Source of the DNA: Haematococcus lacustris
Lineage: Eukaryota > Chlorophyta > Chlorophyceae > Chlamydomonadales > Haematococcaceae
Assembly: GCA_030144725.1 (NCBI GenBank)
Contig: JASKMD010000025.1
Location: 3,825,716-3,889,715 of the forward strand
Reading direction: 5' to 3'
Length of the DNA: 64,000 nt
This document shows positions 41,833-53,666 of the stretch, one piece after another; position 1 is the first letter of the stretch, and the number at the start of each line of letters is the position of its first letter. A model generated the notes under the pieces. It did no database searches and had not been told where the DNA came from. It saw nothing but the letters and a program-made list of their open reading frames with translations. The position numbers were made by a program, and so were the translations under genes.

Positions 41833-44800
41833 ATGATTATACGCCTCGGCAGCGATGTTGAAGAGTTGCGCGAGGAAGTCGTCAAGCTAAATCAGACTGT
41901 CGCCAGCCTTCGCCATGAGCTGGCAATAGCTCTAGGCGGCAGTTTGCCGTAAGAGTCCGTGATGTTTGCCGCCCGTCATTTATGATTGTTTAGCAAGAAC
42001 CGCACCCTCTTGCGCAGGGCTTCACCCCTGCGCACAGCTGGGCTTAGCAATGCTCTGGAATGTCTGCTTCATTTCCTGGCCGACAGCCCTGTGCACCCAG
42101 AAATGCAGCTTCCCATCGTGGATGCCATCTCATTCATTTGGCACTGCAAAAAGGCGGGCCTGGTAAGCATCCACAGCCATAGTTACTGTATCTGTTTCTA
42201 CTGCATTACCATTTCAGCAAAGCAATGAGTGCAGGCCATGTTGAGTTGGCATGTGACCTTGGGCATACAGGGGTGAAACCCCCCACTACTGCTTGCATGC
42301 CGGCTGTTCTGTGTAGGCAGGCAACATTCTGCCCAGCAAGCCGTTGAAGCCTCATCACACTCGGGAGGACATGGCACATTTCTATGGTGGGGAGCTTATG
42401 CACGATGATGGTCCTATCGCAGTAAGTGGAAGGCATTCCATCTGCTGGCACATCAGGCCAGCAACACGGAGGCCCTTATGCTAGTAGGACTGGTAGGACA
42501 AGCTAGGTTACAAGGGACAAGGGTTAGGACGAGGGTTGTGGGGAGTACTCCTGTCAATGTGTGCGCTTAGCTATCACACACCTAATACACACCTATTACA
42601 CACCTATACACACCTGGGCTCTGCGGGGGCAGGCATGCTACAGCAAGCCATCCAGGCCCAGACACTCCCAAGCACGTGCAGCTGAGTTTACCAGGCAGCC
42701 ATGGTAATGTTATGTGCAGTCATGATGAGAGCAACTTGCCACATGTCAACACCTGGTACACAGTGTGTAGGCAGTATTCCTGCCCTGCTGCTACACCCAG
42801 GGTAACACTAGCCTCACGCCTTGCACATGCCATAGTGCCATCCCTAACCAGGGTGGTGGGAAGGAGTTGCTGGCTACAATGCTGACAGTGATGTTGCTGC
42901 TGCTGCTCACCCACTTATGCCACCATTGAATGGTACAGGGAGATTTCGTTATGCCATCTCTGCGGCAATGCAAAGAATGGGGCCACACAACAGGGGTGTA
43001 CCCTCGGCGTGACTTGCGCGCAACGTTCGCATCAAATGTTGCACACTACCACGCAATGAAAGGTGAGTCTTGTTGGTGGGCTGGTACCCACAGCAGACTG
43101 AATGATGCATTACCAGCTACAAGCTTCAGGCGCATGCCTGACCACTGAACGTCGGCCAACAACACCTTTGTGGCGCTGTAGCTGCTGGTGAGATGGAGCC
43201 CATGACTCAGCAGCAGCATACATCAGGGTAGTCACCACTAGTGGCAGGTCAGGTATTGCTATGGCTGTGGTGGTTGCCGCTACTCTTGCCAAATCTGTGA
43301 CTGTCTACCAGCTCCTGTCGCATCAGCATTTGTTCCTGTTGCTCCTGTTGCTGCCCAACCTTCTCCTTTGCCTCCATGTCTAGACAATGCAACTGTGCTG
43401 CAGGAGTGTTTACGGGCTTTGCAATGGGAAGGACAACACCTGCAATGAACCGCGCTTTGTAAGAGTGGCCAACAGCTACCCAGGCAGAGGTTCAGGCAGA
43501 GCCACTCATTCACTGATTACTCTGCCTTCAAGCTAAGAAACATGACGTTGGCATTCACACTGCAGAGAATTTCATGCAGAGGGTTCCACCTTCAATTCGG
43601 TCTCACACTTTCCTGTGGTCTTGAAGGTAGAGTGCGTCACTCTTTGCCGCCCTGCCAGTTGCGGTGTGGAGTGTTTGTGGGCAGTGCTGAATTTAAGCTG
43701 TTTATGTGTGTGTTGGCTGCAGTATGAGATGCCTACGGATGGCAGTGACCCATTTGCCGGGATTGATGAGGATGAGGGGGACATATCCGGAATCATCCAG
43801 TTCTGGCAATCTATCATCAATGAGCTGCAAGCAGCAGGCGGATGGTTCATGTGAGTATCACGCAGCAGCCACTGCCATGTTTCATGCTCCATTCCCAGCA
43901 TAGCTGCTGCACATGGCAAGGCGTAATAGTGCAAGACGTGATAGCAAAGTGTGCCATGTTGGCCGCCATTGGCTGTGCAGGGGCATGCTGACCAACATAG
44001 AAGGGCCCCTGGCTCAAGATGACCCACGCTTACGCATTGGTGCCATGCGAGAGTTCATGGCACTCAAGTATGTTCCCGGTGAGTAGCAGCTGTCTCTTGC
44101 CCACACTTGTGGTGTACGGTAGACCTCTTGACCCCCTTCTGGGCCCCCACCAACGAGCCTTCAGCGACACGCTCAGCTGTCTAGGTTCTGTGACTGGTGC
44201 ATTCTTGGTGCACTGGCACATGGCTGGGGGCAGCTAGAGCACTAGCAGTACAATGGAAATGTTGGTGGAACCCGCTGGGGACAGCATCGAGAAAGCATGG
44301 CAACTTGGTCATCACACGCCACAGCTGTGTGACACAATGTGCTGTGACGCCTGCTGTGCGCAGCCATGGTCGTCACATGCAATGAAAAGGGCCACATTCT
44401 GTATCAGGTGGGTGCTTTGCTGTGCACAACCCGCCCAGTCACCAAAAGAGTGGTAAATGTGTGCATTGGAGGTGGCTATGGCCACGTTTCTCGCCTTAAT
44501 AAATGAGCCTTGGTTGCTCTAGCTTCAGCACACTTACATGGGCAATGCCACCTGTGCCTCTCAACCTTCAGCTTATGTGCATGTATGTCATGGCGGTATG
44601 CATGCCAGCAGCTTGGCTGCACACCACCCTGCAGAATGCAGCAGCTCTGGGTGCGCTGGGGGTGCATGGCAGCGATCAGCTGGTGCTCGACCTGGGTGAC
44701 TCAGCACCGCGCCTGGCGTGCTATTCGGAGAGTGAGCCAGTGAACTACCTCCAAGAACTGCTAGGCTGCCAGGTGGGTTGCACTTTGAAGTTGGATTGGA

Positions 44801-47800
44801 AGTCACAGGTGTCAGTGAAGGTGGTAGGCGCCCAGGGCATGGTGATGTATTTCAAAGCTTTCCGGCGCTAGGGTTCTGAGCTTGCATGTTTAGAGCTTCC
44901 CCCTGTATGAGCCTCCTTGTCACTGAAGCTACTCTACACAGGGCGAGGTTCAGCATGCGCAGCATGTGCTGAGGCGCTGGCAGTAAGCAAGCATGCATCA
45001 CTTTCGTTAAGGCACAGCATGTTTAGCGTTGCGACTCAGCCAAGGTCCAGGCACCTGCCCGGCTACAGAGAACGCTGCTGTGCAGTCTTGGTCCCTTGCC
45101 CTCACCAGCCTTGCCCTGCCAGCCAGGCTTGCTGAGTGCCGGCTGTGGAGCTGTTGCTTGACTGCACAAGGAATCCTCCAGTGAGGTGCCCCAGTGCTTA
45201 GCTGTATGGTTGCCTGGGCTGCTGTTGCTACTGTGCATGCCTACATCGCGCATCGCTGTGCCAACTAGCAGGCTGAGAACGTGCTTCAAAGGGTGAAGCA
45301 ACAGGGCCTATTCAGGCGCCGGCTGCGCATCAGGAGTCATCAACTCCTACTGTGGATGGGGCTCAAACCCACAGCCCAGGTAGCCCAATGAAATGTACTT
45401 GTGCTTGCACATGTGCTCATGCTTATCCGCACATACACATACACACTCTTACAAATCGCTTGTGTCAGCATGCACTCCTCCTGACCTGTTGCTGGGCATG
45501 CGTCATGACCTGCATGCGTCACCCTCGTATCCGGTTAATAGTCAGCAGCAGCAGTGTCGTGTGCAACCCATGGGGTGCCTGGATGCATGCAGGTGTACCA
45601 CGATGTGTCCATTAGCAAGCTCAAGGACGGTGTCACGCTGAAAAACGTGTTCATTGTGGCACAGGCAAGGCATGAACGCAGGAGGGCAAGCTGCTTTGCT
45701 GCTGTACTGCTTTCATATCTGAGGTGTATGCAAATTATAGGAGCAAATAGTTTTCCATAACTCGGATGATTATACCAAGTATGCAAAGGGCGAGCAGCTT
45801 CCTCCGCGTGCTCCGCAAGTGTTCCGCAAGTCGCGAGTGTGCTAGATGCATGTATGGCTTGCACGTAGAAATGTGCTGATATGTCACCCCATGCTGCTAT
45901 CACGGGCCCTATGCTGTTTTTATTGTCCTTTGCTGCTTGCCATGTGTCGTTCCCAGCCTCCACCAGTGCATGTGGTTTGGTCTCCATTCACTCCCCATGC
46001 CAGGCAATAGGTTGTCTCACATAACCTCCATGCATACTTGTTCATAGCCTTTTGTCCCACTGACATTCTTTGACGACCTTAACCTTTGTTGCTGCGTGTG
46101 CTGCCTGGGGCCCAACAGGTGGATGTGACGGATGTAGTCCGAGCAGAGCACAAGGTGCAGCGCATGCAGCGCCAGCAGCACAGTTTGTTGCGAGAAATCC
46201 TTCCACAACAGGTGCGTGTCGCCATCATTTTGCCCACACAGTCCCGATGGTAGACACCCACGCCGTCAAGACAATCCTCCCCCTGATACAGAACACCAAT
46301 GTATCGTAGCACATGGCCAGCCCCCTTGTCCTTACTAGGGCCTCAATCTGAGCCAGACCACAAGGGACCAGTAGGAATCTTTAGCGGGAACACTCGAATG
46401 GTGTTAATGGGCTGTGTGGAGTATACCCAATGCACATGGACATGGTGCATGAGTGCCTACCACCTACAGTATTGCCTGACCGTGAGGGCTATAGTGTAGA
46501 GTTGGCATGACAAACATGCACTAATTGTAAGCTGATGACAGCTCAACACAGGGGGGCACACACTACTGTGATACAGCAGGCTGCTGCTGCTGCTGGGGCC
46601 TAGGGTGGCTTGTCTCGCAGCCACTCGTACCCCAAGCCTGGGTACTCCCGGAGATTCATTGAGTGATGTCACACGTTGTCATGTTGTTGCACCTCCCTGC
46701 ATTGTACCATTCAGCACCTCCCTCATCAGCCAATGGGCAATCAGCCAATGGGCAAGAAGCATCAGCCAAAGGCTGAGTCATAGGACTCACTCACTATGGG
46801 TGGTGATTTGTCTACATGAAGTTATGTTCCCACACGCATGGCATGGGTGCCTTCCACCTACACAATTGCCAATGACAGGCTTATAGCCTAGAATTGGCAT
46901 GACAAACATGCACTGAACACAGGCACAGCACATGGCCAGCCCCGCTAGCCAGCTTCTCCCTTGAGAGCCGAAATCACCATGAAGAGCCTCCTTGCTAAGC
47001 GTTGTGGAGGACAGGCAGGCAGGGCAGGTGGTATGTTCCCCCTTTTCAACCATCACCCGTGTCTTTGTGCCACGGATGTTACACCACCCGGCATGTGTGA
47101 CATGCTGTGAGGTGGCAAGCTGGAGTTCATCACAGATTGAGCTAGAGCACATGCTGCTCAACAAGTGGGTGCCGTGCCCACACTGCCCGCAGGTGATCGA
47201 CATGCTGCTGGGCGACCACACCTCCCCAGCCCAGGAACTGCCAACACCTGCTCAGAAGGCCCTTCCCATGCGCTCAAGTGGCTTCTCTTCAATGTCTCAA
47301 ATTGGCTGGGACAACTGCCCCTCCACAGCTCCCTCAGCTCCTGGGGCAAGCCCGCCCCCAAAGGAGTTGGAGCAATTCAGCCTCATCAACCAGCCAATAC
47401 AGCATGCAGCTGGGCAGCCGCTGCCAGTGCCCACTGTGGCAAGCAAAGCCAGTCCTGCTCCCAATGGCTCCAGGAGCCCTGGACTTCTCATGCCAGACGC
47501 CTTGCTCTCCAGCTGGGCTGCCGTCCCTGGCCTGGATGCCCCAGCCCAGCCGCTTCCCCTCTCCTCCCTGCTGCGCTCCACTCAAAGCATGGTCCAACGC
47601 CCAGCCGAGTCTGGTCTGCCTGCAGAGCTGGTTGCGCGGCGGAGGCCTCCTGGTCAGGGCAGCCCACTGCAAGTTGGGGCCAGGCAGTTGAGGAGTGCGC
47701 ACACACTCGGCCCGCTGCAGCTGGACACTGAGGTGGAGGCTCTGTGCCAAGCACTCGGCTACCTGCTGGACCCTGAGGAGCAGGCACACAAACCAGGCAA

Positions 47801-49281
47801 CAGACACAAGGCCAGGCAGCAGCAGGCAGTGCAGCCACAGCTCAGTATGCCACCTACCCAGCCTCGGCCACCGGCTGTGCCTGGCAGCGAGGGGGCTAAG
47901 CTCAGGCACGCCAAGCTGTCTAATGTGTTGGAGACGGAGGCAGAGGGGGGGCTGGATGTTGAGCTGGATCGCAGCAGCTGCCAGCAGCAGGGGGAATTCG
48001 GAAGCTCGTCCTCCTCTCTGCTGGTCAGCCCCCAGCTGTCGCGGGCGGACGTCATGCGGCTGTCCACTTGGCATGAGAGCGTCAGCATCTTGTTCACAGT
48101 AAGTGCATCACATGTGTAGGGTCAGAACAGCCCCCTTGTCCCTCACTAGGGCCTCCATTTGAGCAGGACCACCAGTGACCAATAGGGATCAATAGCGGGA
48201 CTACTTGATTGGTGTTTATGGACTGTGTGGAGTATACCCAATGCACATGGACATGGTGCGTGAGTGCCTACCACCTACACTATTGCCTGACCCAGAGGGC
48301 TGTATTGTAGAGTTGGCATGACAAACATGCGCTGATTGTAAGCTGAGGGGGGCACACACTACTGTGCCTCAGCAGGCTGCTGCGGCTGGGCCTTGGGTGG
48401 CTTGTCACGCAGCCGCATGTAGCCCAGGCCAGAGTACTCCTTGCCCTTGGCTGGCAGAGCTCCCTGCTCTGGCCAGGAGCACAACTCCAGTGGCCGCCAC
48501 CTGCTCTCCCCAATGCGCTGCATGTTCAGCGCTGCATTGCAGTCCCTGTCCAGCCACCTGCCTGGCTGTGGCGCTGGCTTGGCTTTGGCAGCCTTGCCCT
48601 GGGCCTTGCCTGTGCCCTTGGTGGGCTGGGTGGGTTCAACTGCCTGCTCAGCCTTGGTGCGCTTGCTGCGCTTGGCTGGCGGGGGAGTGCTGGGCCCAGG
48701 CTCTGAGGCTGCTGGCTGTGTGGTCTTCTAGGTGGTGTGAGCCAAGGCCTGGCTCAGACTGACAGCCCAGGTACTAGTGGGCCTGCCTGTGCATTCCGCT
48801 GTCTTTAGTTGATTGCGCTTACCAGCCAAGCAGGACTGTTGCTTGATGTTGCTCGCTCGGCGCATCCCTGAACTGCATAACCAAGCCAAGGTACAGAGCT
48901 GCAACTGAGCAAGGGCAAAAGACACCTGTGGTCACCAGGCCCAACCCCTTGCGTGGCTGCACCTGCGCAGGACATCCGTGGCTTCACAGACATGAGCCAG
49001 CAGCTGCACCCCTCATCCGTCATGCTCTTCCTCAACCACCTGTATTCAATCTTCGACGCTCTGTTGGAGACGCATGTGGGTTGCCACAGTGCTAAACACA
49101 GGCTATTGCCAAGTTGCAGGTGGTGGGGTGGCATGTGGCTCATGTGTGGGTCTTCAATTGGCGTCCTGAACGCCACATGTGTGGAGCATTTGTCATGCAC
49201 GTCAGTTGTCCATGTTTAGGTTTTAATGGGCTGCACTGCTGCACTGCAGGACGTGTACAAGATCGAGACCATTGGAGACAG
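41833..49281 (+). CDS. PAS-domain class III (guanylyl) cyclase, cut by assembly gap
   Basis: Plus-strand exons: 41833-41948, 42018-42162, 42317-42421, 42939-43062, then 43566-43626, 43723-43850, 43981-44078, 44364-44407, 44635-44772, 45593-45664, 46119-46211, 47193-48098, 48971-49075 and 49250-49281. Phases agree except for one unresolved exon between 43062 and 43566. The N-terminus is a coiled coil (EELREEVVKLNQTVASL). A PAS domain reads PAMVVTCNEKGHILYQ and NAAALGALGVHGSDQLVLDL. A linker (DVTDVVRAEHKVQR, LLREILPQQVIDMLL) precedes a long Ser/Pro insert. The catalytic core is WHESVSILFT / DIRGFTDMSQQLHPSSVM / FLNHLYSIFD / YKIETIGD. Both metal Asp residues are present, and Glu before TIGD favours GTP over ATP. 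The product would be cGMP. The second half of the catalytic domain is lost in the 500-N gap. Confidence 0.8.
46318..46660 (-). mobile_element. Fanzor-family 3' end in a cyclase intron
   Basis: The complement contains the C-terminal codons (GAGTACCCGGGAG-like, poly-CAG), a stop, the tail and the terminal block AGGCCCTAGTAAGGACAAGG. It lies in the intron between cyclase exons 46119-46211 and 47193-48098, antisense to the gene. The same exon-plus-element junction is found inverted at 62336-62812. Confidence 0.6.
48120..48725 (-). mobile_element. Fanzor-type repeat with RuvC-III region in a cyclase intron
   Basis: The minus-strand frame from about 48725 to the TAG at 48361-48359 reads KRSKRTKAEQAVEPTQPTKG, RWLDRDCNAALNMQRIGESR, WRPLELCSWPEQ and PKAQPQQPAEAQ. 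The RuvC-III DRDCNAALN is unchanged from the family consensus seen in this window. The 3' tail runs to the terminal block (CTCAAATGGAGGCCCTAGTG on the minus strand) near 48140. It is antisense to the cyclase gene, between the exons for ILFT and DIRGFT. Confidence 0.6.
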
Positions 49282-49320
49282 GTGAGCCAATTCATAGGTC
49301 CATCCCTACCTGCTCACTTG

Positions 49321-49368
<48 letters not shown>
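49321..49368. repeat. (CCTG)n at the gap edge
   Basis: Twelve perfect CCTG units directly abut the run of Ns, a likely cause of the assembly break. Confidence 0.9.
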
Positions 49369-49868
49369 NNNNNNNNNNNNNNNNNNNNNNNNNNNNNNNN
49401 NNNNNNNNNNNNNNNNNNNNNNNNNNNNNNNNNNNNNNNNNNNNNNNNNNNNNNNNNNNNNNNNNNNNNNNNNNNNNNNNNNNNNNNNNNNNNNNNNNNN
49501 NNNNNNNNNNNNNNNNNNNNNNNNNNNNNNNNNNNNNNNNNNNNNNNNNNNNNNNNNNNNNNNNNNNNNNNNNNNNNNNNNNNNNNNNNNNNNNNNNNNN
49601 NNNNNNNNNNNNNNNNNNNNNNNNNNNNNNNNNNNNNNNNNNNNNNNNNNNNNNNNNNNNNNNNNNNNNNNNNNNNNNNNNNNNNNNNNNNNNNNNNNNN
49701 NNNNNNNNNNNNNNNNNNNNNNNNNNNNNNNNNNNNNNNNNNNNNNNNNNNNNNNNNNNNNNNNNNNNNNNNNNNNNNNNNNNNNNNNNNNNNNNNNNNN
49801 NNNNNNNNNNNNNNNNNNNNNNNNNNNNNNNNNNNNNNNNNNNNNNNNNNNNNNNNNNNNNNNNNNNN
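49369..49868. other. 500-N assembly gap
   Basis: Exactly 500 unknown bases, a conventional placeholder length, so the true distance and even the join are unknown. The left side is a cyclase intron and the right side is the minisatellite of the duplicated secreted-protein gene. Confidence 0.99.
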
Positions 49869-49947
49869 GGGGGGTGAGGCAAGGGGGGAGGGGGCAGGGG
49901 GTGAGGGGGTGGAGGCGGGGGGGGAGGGGGCAGCACCCAGCCTGCGG

Positions 49948-50068
49948 CTATGCTATGCTATGCTATGCTATGCTATGCTATGCTATGCTATGCTATGCTA
50001 TGCTATGCTATGCTATGCTATGCTATGCTATGCTATGCTATGCTATGCTATGCTATGCTATGCTATGC
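49948..50068. repeat. (CTATG)n array, about 24 units
   Basis: Same locus as 4413-4668 but half the length. Confidence 0.95.
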
Positions 50069-50361
50069 CCAATAATAATATGCCCATGTTGTGGGGCTGT
50101 CACCGTGGCTTGCGTAGCCAGTGGGCTGTGCTCTGCTATGACCCAGCCTCTGTGCCACACGTGCCGGGGTTGGGTCGTGGCCTGCTCCCACCACTTGAGC
50201 CTAGTACTGTTTTTGTGTGTGCCATGCTCTGCTTGAGTGTGTTTCATGACTGCTGCTGTGCTGCAAGGTCCAGGCTTTGTGACAATGGTGAGTGGGGAGG
50301 TCTGGGGTCTGGAGTGGTGGGGTGGTGGTGGTGTGGTGGGCTGGGTGCAGCCGAGCCTGAC

Positions 50362-52514
50362 CTGATGCGGTGCAGGGCAGGGTGAGGCTGATGGCCACGG
50401 ACTGCGTCCCCATCTCATTCGTGAAGCGGTTCAAACTGCATGCAAGCATGCAGGCAGCAGGGCACGAAGGTTCTGGCAGTAGCCAACCCAGGCAGCAGGC
50501 TGCAGCGAAGCAGCAGGGTGGTGGGGTGCTGGTTGCATGCCAATGCATCCCCCTTCGTCTTGCCCAGGCAGCGGAGCAACAGTGTTTCTCCCCTGCCACA
50601 TGCTCGTATTCCAAACATGCCTGCTTCAAGGCTCAGTAGGGCTTGGCTTGGCTCAGTAGGGCAGTATGGCCGGGCACAAGGGGAGACCCTGCGCTCATAG
50701 CCGAGCTCTAGCACCGTGAGGTCTGGCATGCTCACATCAAGTGAGCCTTGTAGCAGGCTTATTGTGGTGGAGTAATCAAATTTCATGAGCCATCAAATTC
50801 ATGAGAATCAAATATTGACCGCGTATAAGCAAACCTGCCGCTGCTGCCACTGCCACTGCTGCCGCTGCTGCCGCTGCAGCCGCTGCTGTTGTTGATAGCT
50901 CGGCTCTACATGGGGCCATAGCACAGGTCACAGGACCAAACCATGCCTGCCATCCCTGCCCTCCTGCCACCCCTGCCCTCCTGCCACCCCTCTTGCCCTC
51001 CTGCACCACACCCCTGCCCTCTCCTGCCACTCCTGACCTGCTGCCGCTCCTGCCACTCCAGCCACCCCTGCTCTCCTGCACCACACCCTCTGGGTGACAC
51101 CTTAGCTGTTGTGGTCAAGCCACTGAATGTGAGCTGCAAGTGGTGGTCTGTTGCAGGAAGCACAGCTGCTCTGCTCGTAACAGTGACTCCCAGACCAGCC
51201 GCAGCGGGACACTCTGTTATGACTGAGGGGGTCAGGGTCAGGGCTGGCTGCCCTGCTGCCTGACCCCTGCTGCCTGACCCCTGCTGCCTGACCCCTGGGC
51301 GGCAGCTCTAGGCTCATTGCATGGCCTGGTCCGTGCAATTGGCCCCATGGCCTAAGTCTTTGCGCTTGGCATCCTTGCACTGAGCCTGGGCAGCCTGCTG
51401 CCAGCCATGATTCACGACACACCCTGCTTGCCCCAGCCCCACGCAGGCCAGCTGGGCATGCAGCATGCGGCTAGCGGCAAGCCCACAACTGCGCTTGCAT
51501 GCCCATGCTGCACGCACCATTGGTCGTTGGGTTGGGAGGAGGCCAGTCCTGAGAACTGGCCCAAGCTGGAGGTGAGCAGCAGCTGGCTGTTGCCACCAGC
51601 AAGCAACACCTGCCAGCACCAGCAACACAGTACTTCAGCATACTTTAAGCCAGCCAGGCTGTGTGTGGCAGCAACACTGACAGGTGGGTACCATGTGATG
51701 GTGATGATGGTGGTGATGTTGATGATGATGACCAGCAGCAAAAGAGCCCCGAGTCAAAGCACTGGGCTGTTTGCGCAGTAGGGTCAAACCAGGATGCACA
51801 TTGCTAGTGACATGACCCATTTGTGTGAGATGAATTGCATAGAGGAGGGGTCCACTTCGAGGTCGTTGCCACGTCATGTCAAGGCCCTGAACAGCCCGTG
51901 TGGGTCGCAGCAGCCTGCCCCTCTGCCCCTGCCTGACATGCCTAGCGGGCTGCCACTCTGCTCCTGCCTGTCATGTGTGACCCCACCTGCACTCCATAGC
52001 TCTGGCCAGGGCAAACACTGGTCTGGGGCTGGCCTTGGGCGTTGTTCACGGTGAATGCGATGCCCCTGCAGCATCCCATGGCATGGCACATCACAGTGTG
52101 TTGGGCGCCTGGCAGGTGCATGCGCTTGCTTGCATGGCAGACAGGCACATTGCAGAATGTCACAAGTACATGGTGGAATGTCAGGCTAGTGCTCCGCCAC
52201 AAATTGAGCTCCTAAACCTCTTCTGCAACAGCAGTGTATGCGGTGGTCGTGGTGGCCCTGTGGGACTGGCAATTCGCGCACGTGTCAATAACTGGAGCGC
52301 CGTGGCTTCTGTACCCCCGCTGAGGGTGGTCCGTACACGAGGTGGAGTGGGCGCCGATGAAGAAGCTGCGCGCGGGCAGGTCAGACAAGGTTTGACGGAC
52401 AAAATGCATTGGACAGCACGAACTAGGCGTTCACCTAGGGGATGCAAACGATGTATCGAGCGCACTGAGAGCGACAATCAAGAAGAGAAGAGAGAGAGGC
52501 AAGAGAGGCAGCAT
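50362..52514 (-). CDS. Secreted protein gene, second copy, 3' part lost in gap
   Basis: Exons 52514-52435 (signal peptide), 52365-52218, 51609-51518 and 50435-50362 are unchanged from 7114-7035, 6965-6818, 6209-6118 and 5035-4962. The next exon, which encodes [17 protein letters not shown] in the first copy, would lie inside or beyond the 500-N gap. Whether this is a second functional gene or an assembly duplicate of the first cannot be told from sequence, because the whole stretch is identical to copy 1. Confidence 0.45.
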
Positions 52515-52915
52515 TTCTCTGCTGGCGACCACAAAAACTAGGACGGATGCAGGCGCTGTATAGTTTGTGACGCTGAAATGTTGTTCGTTGTGTGTGGCTG
52601 GCTTCGTTAGGGGTGTCACACAATTAGGGAGCGTCGTACGTACATGTACGTACATGTAACTGTTACATTTGCGGGTTATACGGGTGTCACACGGGGTGTT
52701 ACACGTGGTGTTACATGCTAACGTGATCAGGTTCTGAGCCACAGGTGCTGAGGATTGAGGGTATGGTAGTTGATGTCTAAATCCTTAAAACGGTTGTAAG
52801 AACGCAGGCATCTCCCGGTTAAAATACTAGGACGGATGCAGGCGCTGTATATTTGTGCAGGCGTTGTTCGTTCTGTGTGGCTTGTTAAGGGTGTCACACA
52901 GTACTGAAACCGTCA

Positions 52916-53261
52916 CACTCCTAGAACGTAATCCCTGCGTCCGTCCCTGCGTGTTTACCAGCCTTGTCCGATCGGGCTGAAATTTTAATAGATGGTAGTT
53001 TGCAAAAAATAAAACATATTTTGCAAGAAAAATATTTTGAAAAAATCAACAGCTGTTGCGCTGTGGCCCGCAACCTATCCCTGCACTCATCCCTGCACTC
53101 TAGCCACAGGGCCACAGCGCAGCCGCCTTTGTTTATTTTAAATATCTATTCTGAAAAATATGTTTTATTTTCTGCAAACTACCATCTATCAAAATTTCAG
53201 CCCGATCGGACAAGGTCGGTCACCACGCAGGGACGGACGCAGGGATTAATTTGTAGGAGTG
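52916..53261. repeat. Foldback MITE, second copy
   Basis: Identical to 7516-7861; present in both duplication copies, so inserted before the duplication or duplicated by assembly. Confidence 0.7.
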
Positions 53262-53666
53262 CAAGCAGCGCCGGCAAGAGCGCCCTTGACGCCCTGCTGG
53301 GCCTGACCTAGGCAAACCTGTCAATGGACGCTCAGGTTGTCCCAACGGGCAAAGCGCAGGGCATCAGAACTATCCTAACCGAAGTGAGTTAAGACGGCGA
53401 ATACTGGTACGCCTTTGCTGAGCATTGACCATCACATGATAGGCACAAGCCATGGGCGAAGCTACCTGCCTGCCTGCCTGCACACTGCACTCGCACGCAA
53501 GCGTCATAGCCAGGGCTTGGCATACAGCGATACAGAGATACAGTTCTGTATGTTTCTGTATGATACAGGGCCGGGCCTGGTCATAGCCCACTCTTATTTT
53601 GCTCATGCAGCACTTGGTGATTGCGTCACTCGCAGCTGCCGCTCGCATCCTTAGAGAGCGGGTACG

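Noticed and set aside
44270..44300. Additional cyclase exon reading EMLVEPAGDSIEKAW
   Set aside because: It reads like protein, but using it requires a weaker donor at 44068 and leaves no good donor after it; the GTGAGT donor at 44079 joins directly to the PAS exon at 44364 in phase.
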